A stretch of 12,611 nt of DNA from Nitrospirae bacterium RIFCSPLOW2_12_42_9 (GTDB lineage: Bacteria; Nitrospirota; 9FT-COMBO-42-15; HDB-SIOI813), in the NCBI GenBank assembly GCA_001805205.1, contig MHER01000173.1:1-12611 (forward strand), read 5' to 3'. Under the pieces are notes generated by a model. It was given only the letters and a program-made list of their open reading frames with translations. It did no database searches and was not told where the DNA came from. Position numbers and translations under genes: made by a program. This document shows, one piece after another, positions 7,180 through 12,611 of this stretch (positions are counted from its first letter, which is position 1; each line of letters starts with the position of its first letter).

Positions 7180-7381
7180 CGCCCTGCTATGTGCGTGATG
7201 TAAAGGAAATTTTGACCCAACAGTCAAATAAAAGGGGATTCTGTCCAGGGAGATGGTGTGCAAGCCCTCACGTTTTCATCTTTTTTAAAGATGGCAAGAG
7301 GGAAGCCTGAAGTCTTCATCAGGATACCCACCTGGTTTGACCAGGTTTAAATTTCTTTTATACACGGCAAAAGTGGGGCGG
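7180..7381 (+). ncRNA. ssrS: 6S RNA
   Basis: 6S RNA mimics an open promoter and sequesters sigma70 RNA polymerase, mainly in stationary phase. About 200 nt fold as expected by hand pairing. A terminal stem joins 7180-7187 with 7373-7380 (eight pairs including G-U). A long closing stem joins 7193-7212 with 7349-7368, with one bulge on each side. A central open region carries small hairpins on each side (7211-7216 with 7223-7228, competing with the inner end of the closing stem; and ACCTGG 7330-7335 with CCAGGT 7341-7346). The apical arm has CCCTC 7265-7269 with GAGGG 7298-7302, capped by CATCTTT 7277-7283 with AAAGATG 7287-7293. The 3' side includes GGATACCCACCTGG, a segment resembling known 6S RNAs. 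Location after zapA is the classic one. No U-tract terminator follows, so the 3' end is probably processed; exact ends are estimates. Confidence 0.85.
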
Positions 7382-7687
7382 AATAGAGAAATGGTGTGGC
7401 AGTAGGTATAGATAGTATTATAATAATATCATGTTACTTACTTCAGGCTCTTTTTATGACAGATATGACGATTCCGGCAGGCCATAAATTTATCGGATAT
7501 AAAGATATAAGAGGGAAGAAAGCCCCCTTATTTGCCAATAAAATCACTATAAATACCTATCTAAAAACACTTCTCCATTTCTCTTTCCCTGTATACAGCT
7601 TAATAACAAATTGAACTAAACCCTGAACGAGTCATTTTGAAAATTGGTTCATAATTACTTGGTAGGATAGGTTTATTTTAGCATCAA
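7382..7687. other. Intergenic stretch after 6S RNA
   Basis: About 300 bp separate 6S RNA from rarA. A 72-codon GTG-started frame at 7396-7614 has no ribosome site, no family resemblance and a composition that looks like chance. TAAGAGGG and CCCCCTTA near 7508-7531 form an imperfect hairpin with one mismatch and no U-tract, so not a clear terminator. A -35-like TTGAAA (7637-7642) has no -10 at correct spacing. The rarA promoter must lie here or transcription reads through 6S RNA. Confidence 0.5.
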
Positions 7688-8998
7688 ATGATGTCAATGG
7701 ACTTATTTAACTCAAAATCGATTGACAAGAACGTCCCCCTTGCATGGAGGATGCGGCCTAAAAGGATTGAAGATTTTGTTGGTCAGCATCATGTTATGGC
7801 CCCTGGCAAACTGCTTAGGAGGGTTATTGAATCTGACAAACTGAGCTCTTTGATAATATTTGGTCCTCCAGGGAGCGGGAAGACTGCGATTGCCCATCTC
7901 ATAGCAGACCTTACGAAGGCCCTGTTTATTGAGATAAATGCAGTAACCTCAGGTATTAATGAAATCAGGGGTGCTATTGAAAAGGCAAAAAAGTTGAAGT
8001 TGAGCGGAGGAGGGAGGACAATATTATTTATTGATGAAATACACAGGTTTAACAAGGTTCAGCAGGATGCCCTGTTACCTTATGTGGAGCAGGGTGTAGT
8101 TACAATGATCGGTGTGTCAACTCAAAACCCGTTTTTTTCTATTATCCCTCCACTATCATCAAGGTCTCTTATTATAGAATTCAAATCCCTGAGTGATGGA
8201 GACATGAGGATTGTTCTTGAAAGGGCACTTAATGATGGTGAAGGAGGAATGGGTAATTATAATGTATTCATAACTAATGAGGCAATAGAACATTTAATAC
8301 GCAGTGCCGAAGGAGATGCGAGAAGGCTTTTGAATGCATTAGAGACAGGTATCCTGACAACCAGACCAGATGAAGAAGGGAGGATAAATTATGATCTGGT
8401 GGTGGCTGTAGAATCTGTTCAGAAGAAGTATATACAGTACGAAGATGGAGATAGTCACTATGACACAATCTCTGCATTTATTAAGAGCATGCGGGGTTCA
8501 GAGCCGGATGCGGCTCTTTACTGGCTTGCCAAGATGATATATGCCGGAGAAGATCCGCTCTTTATAGCAAGACGCATAGTGATATGTGCGTCTGAGGATG
8601 TTGGCATGGCTGATCCGAATGCCCTTTCAGTTGCAGTTGCTGCATTGCATGCGCTTGAGGCTATTGGAATGCCGGAGGGGAGAATCCCGCTTGCCGGGGC
8701 TGCTGTCTATATAGCAACAGCACCCAAGAGTAATGCATGTTATAAAGGAATTGAGGCTGCTATCAGGGATATAGAAGACGGCAAAGTCTACCCTGTCCCT
8801 GATTATCTCAAAGACAGTCATTACAGAGGGGCATCGGGGCTTGGGAGGGGTATGGGATATAAATACCCTCATGACTTTGGTGGTTATGTAGAGCAGGAAT
8901 ATATGCCAGTGCAGTGCAATTATTATAACCCGACTATTAACGGGTTCGAGAAAGAGATTAAAAGAAGGCTTGATGGACAGAAAAAGAGGAAGACTTGA
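7688..8998 (+). CDS. rarA: Replication-associated recombination protein A (RarA/MgsA)
   Basis: RarA is a tetrameric AAA+ ATPase of the clamp-loader family that acts at stalled replication forks, opening duplex ends near SSB. The 436-residue length is normal. Motifs seen: PLAWRMRPKRIEDFVGQHH near the N-terminus (17-35), Walker A GPPGSGKT (59-66), Walker B FIDEIHRF (114-121, Asp116/Glu117), sensor-1 STQNPFF (144-150), and a sensor-2-like GDARRLLNAL. The C-terminal MgsA domain carries DAALYWLAKMIYAGEDPLF and ASEDVGMADPNAL. ATGs at 7688, 7691 and 7697 are all in frame and none has a good ribosome site; family members often start MDLF, so 7697 is an alternative start. It is 31 bp before rny and probably heads the downstream operon. 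Confidence 0.95.
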   Translation: MMSMDLFNSKSIDKNVPLAWRMRPKRIEDFVGQHHVMAPGKLLRRVIESDKLSSLIIFGPPGSGKTAIAHLIADLTKALFIEINAVTSGINEIRGAIEKAKKLKLSGGGRTILFIDEIHRFNKVQQDALLPYVEQGVVTMIGVSTQNPFFSIIPPLSSRSLIIEFKSLSDGDMRIVLERALNDGEGGMGNYNVFITNEAIEHLIRSAEGDARRLLNALETGILTTRPDEEGRINYDLVVAVESVQKKYIQYEDGDSHYDTISAFIKSMRGSEPDAALYWLAKMIYAGEDPLFIARRIVICASEDVGMADPNALSVAVAALHALEAIGMPEGRIPLAGAAVYIATAPKSNACYKGIEAAIRDIEDGKVYPVPDYLKDSHYRGASGLGRGMGYKYPHDFGGYVEQEYMPVQCNYYNPTINGFEKEIKRRLDGQKKRKT

Positions 8999-9029
8999 TA
9001 AAGTCAAACCGGGACAGAGGTGATCGAAA

Positions 9030-10583
9030 ATGGAAATAATAATTATAGGTCTTGCCGGATTAATAATCGGGGCAGTAGCAGGTGTAATCTTTAAGACATT
9101 ATCAATGACTGATAAGGTCAAAGAGGCCCGTGAAAATGCTGAGAGGATTGTCAAAGAGGCCGAGAAGACAGTAGAAAACAGAAAAAAAGAGATAGAGGTT
9201 GAGATCAAGGACAAGATGTATCAGTCCAGGATTGATACAGAGCGTGAGACTCAGGAGAAACGTACAGAGCTGATGAACTTTGATAAGAAGCTGTCCCAGA
9301 AAGAGAATCATCTTGAAAAGAAGGGAGAGCAGCTTGAGAGAAGAGATAATGAGTTACACAGGCGGGAACGGGAAGTCGTTGTACGGGAGAAAGTTGCTGC
9401 TGATAAGATCGACCAATACGAACAGACCTTACGGACAGCGAGAGAGCAGTTGGAACGGATCTCCGGGATGTCTCCTGATGAGGCTAAAAAGCATTTGATG
9501 AAGGTGATGGAAGATGAGGCCAAATTTGAGGCTGCCAGAGAGATTAAACGTATAGAGGATGAGGCAAAGGGTACTGCAGAGAAAAAGGCGAGGGAGATTA
9601 TTGCAATTGCCATACAGCGGTATGCAAATGAACATGTTGCAGAGGTTACAGTATCAGTTGTAAATCTGCCGAATGATGAGATGAAGGGGCGGATTATAGG
9701 AAGGGAGGGCCGGAATATCAGGGCGCTTGAGAGTGCTACCGGTGTTGATTTTATTGTTGATGATACACCTGAGGCCGTGATTATCTCAGGATTTGATCCG
9801 GTGCGGCGTGAGATTGCAAGGCAGACCCTTGAGAAACTGATATCTGACGGAAGGATACATCCGGGGAGGATTGAAGACCTGGTAGAGAAGGTAAAGAGAG
9901 ATATTGAGAAAAATATGCGTGAAGATGCAGAGAAGGTGTTATTCGATCTTGGGATACAGAATGTCCATCCGGAGATAATAAAGCTTTTAGGCAGGCTGAA
10001 ATACAGGACAAGTTATGGTCAGAATAATCTTATGCATGCCAAAGAGGTGGCTATTATTTGCGGGATTATGGCAGCAGAGCTTAAGCTTGATGTTGCCCTG
10101 TGCAAGAGGGCCGGACTGCTCCATGATATTGGCAAGGCCATGACCCATGAACATGAAGGTACACATGTGGCCATAGGTATGGAGATGGCAAAGAAGTATG
10201 GTGAGAATCCAAAGGTGGTAAATGCAATAGGTGTGCATCATGGGGATATAGAGCCTATATGTCCTGAGAGTGTACTTGTAGCAGCCGCTGATGCACTTTC
10301 GGGTGCAAGGCCGGGTGCGAGAAGGGAGACCTTTGAGGCATATATAAAACGGCTTGAGAACCTGGAAAAGGTTGCGGCTACATTCAAAGGGGTTGAGAAG
10401 GCGTATGCAATATCTGCAGGAAGGGAGATTCGCGTAATAGTAAAGCAGGAGGATGTCTCTGATGCAGAGGCATCCCAGATAGCAAGAGAGATGGCTAAAA
10501 AGATTCATGATGAATTAACATATCCGGGCCAGATAAAGGTTACAGTAATAAGAGAAAGCAGGTACATAGAACTTGCCAAGTAA
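9030..10583 (+). CDS. rny: Ribonuclease Y
   Basis: RNase Y is a membrane-anchored endoribonuclease that starts mRNA decay. The 517-residue protein shows the full layout: a single N-terminal membrane helix (residues 2-24, [19 protein letters not shown]), a long charged coiled coil (about 27-200), a KH RNA-binding domain with [10 protein letters not shown] (220-229), and a metal-dependent HD domain. Likely metal ligands are His336 (LMHAKEVA), His365-Asp366 (LLHDIGKA), His403/His404 (GVHHGD) and Asp421 ([16 protein letters not shown]). GAGGTGA (9017-9023) sits six bases before the ATG. It is followed 12 bp later by ymdB, a pairing conserved in many bacteria. Nothing suggests truncation. Confidence 0.97.
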   Translation: MEIIIIGLAGLIIGAVAGVIFKTLSMTDKVKEARENAERIVKEAEKTVENRKKEIEVEIKDKMYQSRIDTERETQEKRTELMNFDKKLSQKENHLEKKGEQLERRDNELHRREREVVVREKVAADKIDQYEQTLRTAREQLERISGMSPDEAKKHLMKVMEDEAKFEAAREIKRIEDEAKGTAEKKAREIIAIAIQRYANEHVAEVTVSVVNLPNDEMKGRIIGREGRNIRALESATGVDFIVDDTPEAVIISGFDPVRREIARQTLEKLISDGRIHPGRIEDLVEKVKRDIEKNMREDAEKVLFDLGIQNVHPEIIKLLGRLKYRTSYGQNNLMHAKEVAIICGIMAAELKLDVALCKRAGLLHDIGKAMTHEHEGTHVAIGMEMAKKYGENPKVVNAIGVHHGDIEPICPESVLVAAADALSGARPGARRETFEAYIKRLENLEKVAATFKGVEKAYAISAGREIRVIVKQEDVSDAEASQIAREMAKKIHDELTYPGQIKVTVIRESRYIELAK

Positions 10584-10595
10584 CACGGGGAAAAT

Positions 10596-11381
10596 GTGAG
10601 GATACTTTTTATCGGTGATATTATAGGAGAGGTCGGGAGAAAGGCTATTGCAAAGAATCTCAATACCCTCATAGACGAATACAGGATAAACCTTGTAATA
10701 GCAAATGGTGAGAACGCTGCCGGAGGTTTTGGTATTACACCTAAGATTGCTGAGGAACTCTTTGAAATTGGTATAAATGTTATTACTTCAGGGAATCATA
10801 TATGGGATAAAAAAGAGATCATCCCTTATATAGAAAAAGAGAAGAGGCTCCTCAGACCTGCAAACTACCCAGAGGGTGTGCCTGGATACGGTGATATTAC
10901 AATACATACTAATTCAGGGGACAGGGTCGGGGTATTAAACCTCACCGGCAGGGTCTTTATGGGGAATTATGACTGTCCCTTCCGTTTCTTCAAACGCGAG
11001 CTTCAGCGTATAAAATCAGGGGTTGATACTGTTATCGTAGACTTCCATGCAGAGGCTACTTCAGAGAAGCTGGCCTTTGGGTGGTTTGCCGACGGTGAGG
11101 TTGGTGCTGTGATCGGGACACACACCCATGTCCAGACAGCCGATGAAATGATCCTCCCTAAAGGTACAGCGTATATAACAGATGTGGGGATGACGGGATC
11201 AGCAAATTCAGTCATTGGTATGAGGAAAGATGAGATCATTGAAAAATACCTGACACTCCTTCCAAAGCGTTTTGAGGTGGCAAAGGGACATCCTGTAATC
11301 TCTGCTGTTGTTATAGATATAGATAAAAAGGAACGGAAGGCTGTCTCAATAGAAAGGCTCCAGATAAAAGATGGATACTGA
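10596..11381 (+). CDS. ymdB: YmdB-family metallophosphoesterase (2',3'-cyclic nucleotide phosphodiesterase)
   Basis: This 261-residue cytoplasmic enzyme belongs to the TIGR00282/YmdB family, dinuclear-metal phosphodiesterases active on 2',3'-cyclic nucleotides and linked in Bacillus to RNase Y-dependent switching between motility and biofilm. Probable metal ligands are Asp8 (IGDIIGEVGR), Glu39 and Asn40 (NGENAAGGFGIT), Asn67 (SGNHIWD), His151 (DFHAEATSEK), and His176 and His178 (GTHTHVQTAD). The start is GTG at 10596, with GGGG (10587-10590) five bases upstream; an ATG two bases earlier runs straight into TGA (ATGTGA) and cannot encode the protein. The 3' end overlaps the xseA start by 11 bases, so the two are probably translationally coupled. 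Confidence 0.93.
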   Translation: MRILFIGDIIGEVGRKAIAKNLNTLIDEYRINLVIANGENAAGGFGITPKIAEELFEIGINVITSGNHIWDKKEIIPYIEKEKRLLRPANYPEGVPGYGDITIHTNSGDRVGVLNLTGRVFMGNYDCPFRFFKRELQRIKSGVDTVIVDFHAEATSEKLAFGWFADGEVGAVIGTHTHVQTADEMILPKGTAYITDVGMTGSANSVIGMRKDEIIEKYLTLLPKRFEVAKGHPVISAVVIDIDKKERKAVSIERLQIKDGY

Positions 11382-12585
11382 GACTGGTATAAATCGACGC
11401 CATATCCTTACTGTATCTGAACTTACATCTTTAATAAAATCAACACTTGAAGGTTCATTCCCTGACGTATGGGTAGAGGGTGAGATATACAACCTTCGTA
11501 TCCCATCCTCAGGTCATGTCTATTTTACTATAAAGGACAACTCATCCCAGATCAGGGCTGTAATATTCAGATCATCTGCACGTACAATCCGGTTTATTCC
11601 AAAGGATGGGCTTCATGTCCTGTGTCGCGGCAGGATTACAATATATGAGTTCAGGGGTGAATATCAGCTTATTGTGGACTACATGGAACCAAAGGGGGTT
11701 GGTGCATTACTCCTGGCATTTGAGCAGTTAAAGAAAAGGTTGTCTGAGGAGGGTCTGTTTGATGAGGCAAGGAAAAGGCCCATCCCGATACTACCTCAGA
11801 AGATAGGCATTGTAACATCTCCTACAGGTGCTGCAATAAGGGATATCTTAAAGGTAATAGAAAGAAGGTTTGCCAATGTGGAGATTGTAATAGCACCTGC
11901 TTTAGTACAGGGGGAGAGGGCTGCACCTGAGATAGTGGATGCAATTCGGGAACTTAATAATATAGATAATATTGAAGTGATTATCCTCGCACGTGGCGGC
12001 GGCGGCATAGAGGACCTCTGGCCATTTAATGAAGAGATAGTTGCGCGTGCCATTTATAACTCAAAGATTCCTGTAATCTCAGCAGTTGGTCATGAAATAG
12101 ATTATACAATAGCTGATTTCGTTGCAGACCTGAGGGCGCCAACACCTTCTGCTGCTGCAGAGATGGTGGTAAAAAATAAGGAGGATATGCAAGGGCTTGT
12201 AAGGGCACTTTATTCAAGACTTGCCTATGCACGGGGTACATTTTTTGAGAAGCGGAGAGAGAGGCTTAAATCCATTATGCAGCGGATCCTGAGCCCTGAA
12301 CAAGAGATAAACAGATATATACAGAGGTTGGACGACTTAGACAACCGGATTACTGTCGGAATAAAAAGGACTTTACGGGATAGACGCCTCCATGTTGAAG
12401 GTTTAATAAAATTACTTGATAGTCTGAGCCCGCTCTCAATCCTTGCAAGAGGTTACAGTATTACATACAAACTCCCCTCCTGTTCTCTGATAAAATCATC
12501 TGCAGATGTCCATAGAGGAGATAAGGTTGATATAAGACTCCATGAGGGGAGTATAGTCTGTATCGTGGAAGATATCTCATCTTGA
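11371..12585 (+). CDS. xseA: Exodeoxyribonuclease VII large subunit
   Basis: XseA with small subunit XseB forms exonuclease VII, which degrades single-stranded DNA from both ends to oligonucleotides. At 404 residues the gene is complete; many family members are 400-460. An N-terminal OB-fold domain (about 12-105, with VWVEGEIYNLRIPSSGHVYF) precedes the catalytic region: IGIVTSPTGAAIRDI, ARGGGGIEDLWPFNEE (Arg208, Gly209-212), then SAVGHEIDYTIADFVADLRA with His241 and Asp244, and APTPSAAAE. A helical, charged segment (about 275-355) is the stalk that binds XseB, and SPLSILARGYSI marks the C-terminal beta domain. It overlaps ymdB by 11 bp and closes the rarA-rny-ymdB-xseA run. No xseB is seen in the remaining bases; it may lie just downstream. 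Confidence 0.96.
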   Translation: MDTETGINRRHILTVSELTSLIKSTLEGSFPDVWVEGEIYNLRIPSSGHVYFTIKDNSSQIRAVIFRSSARTIRFIPKDGLHVLCRGRITIYEFRGEYQLIVDYMEPKGVGALLLAFEQLKKRLSEEGLFDEARKRPIPILPQKIGIVTSPTGAAIRDILKVIERRFANVEIVIAPALVQGERAAPEIVDAIRELNNIDNIEVIILARGGGGIEDLWPFNEEIVARAIYNSKIPVISAVGHEIDYTIADFVADLRAPTPSAAAEMVVKNKEDMQGLVRALYSRLAYARGTFFEKRRERLKSIMQRILSPEQEINRYIQRLDDLDNRITVGIKRTLRDRRLHVEGLIKLLDSLSPLSILARGYSITYKLPSCSLIKSSADVHRGDKVDIRLHEGSIVCIVEDISS

Positions 12586-12610
12586 CAATCGTTTAAATAA
12601 AGGCCATTAT
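12582..12610 (+). promoter_or_regulatory. Promoter-like element overlapping the xseA stop
   Basis: A perfect TTGACA (12582-12587, including the xseA TGA) and CATTAT (12605-12610) are 17 bases apart. The predicted start lies beyond the window, presumably for the next gene. The -10 is only a partial match and sits on the window edge. Confidence 0.45.
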
Positions 12611-12611
12611 T

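Noticed and set aside
7505-7535. TAAGAGGG / CCCCCTTA hairpin as a terminator
   Set aside because: One stem mismatch and no run of T after the stem; not a credible intrinsic terminator.
7396-7614. 72-codon GTG-started frame after 6S RNA
   Set aside because: No ribosome site or family resemblance; codon use differs from the neighbouring real genes.
8627-9214. 195-codon antisense frame across the end of rarA and start of rny
   Set aside because: It is the complement of two well-supported conserved genes and shows only the low-complexity composition expected of a shadow frame.
9987-10508. 173-codon antisense frame within rny
   Set aside because: It lies opposite the conserved HD domain of RNase Y; cysteine- and tyrosine-rich composition is typical of a shadow frame.

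Overview
The window is bacterial, with moderate-to-low G+C and dense genes, nearly all on the + strand. It is mostly cell-wall, division and nucleic-acid housekeeping. The zapA / 6S RNA / rarA / rny / ymdB / xseA order, a TPR-type lytic transglycosylase and a PATAN (DUF4388) protein suggest Nitrospirota or a deltaproteobacteria-like lineage. That placement is inferred from gene content only; no 16S or marker phylogeny is possible here.

Layout. (1) 1-830, minus strand: the N-terminal 276 residues of a ClpP/SppA-fold serine protease of the SDH_sah type, cut by the window edge. (2) 831-1483: about 650 bp of AT-rich spacer with a perfect 12-bp palindrome, short direct and inverted repeats, possible mobile-element debris and a good sigma70-type promoter ending almost at the next start codon. 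(3) 1484-7162: a secreted TPR lytic transglycosylase; a PATAN protein overlapping by one base a 765-residue Rossmann-GAF-GGDEF-like protein whose GGDEF motif is destroyed; then a ZapB-like coiled coil and ZapA. A second good promoter overlaps the end of the transglycosylase gene, so the PATAN-to-zapA part can be transcribed alone. (4) 7180-7381: a 6S RNA, supported by a near-consensus promoter inside the end of zapA, a long closing stem and an apical hairpin. (5) 7382-7687: about 300 bp with no recognisable gene. (6) 7688-12585: rarA, rny, ymdB and xseA, tightly packed and probably one operon. A final promoter-like element overlaps the xseA stop codon and runs to the window end.

Working together: region 3 joins peptidoglycan cleavage, Z-ring assembly (ZapA and a ZapB-like partner) and a probable ligand-sensing but non-cyclase regulator. 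The 6S RNA adjusts RNA polymerase holoenzyme use in stationary phase. Region 6 covers replication-fork rescue (RarA), mRNA turnover (RNase Y with the YmdB phosphodiesterase) and single-strand DNA degradation (exonuclease VII large subunit). The least conventional piece is the PATAN plus Rossmann-GAF-degenerate-GGDEF pair placed directly upstream of the division genes.
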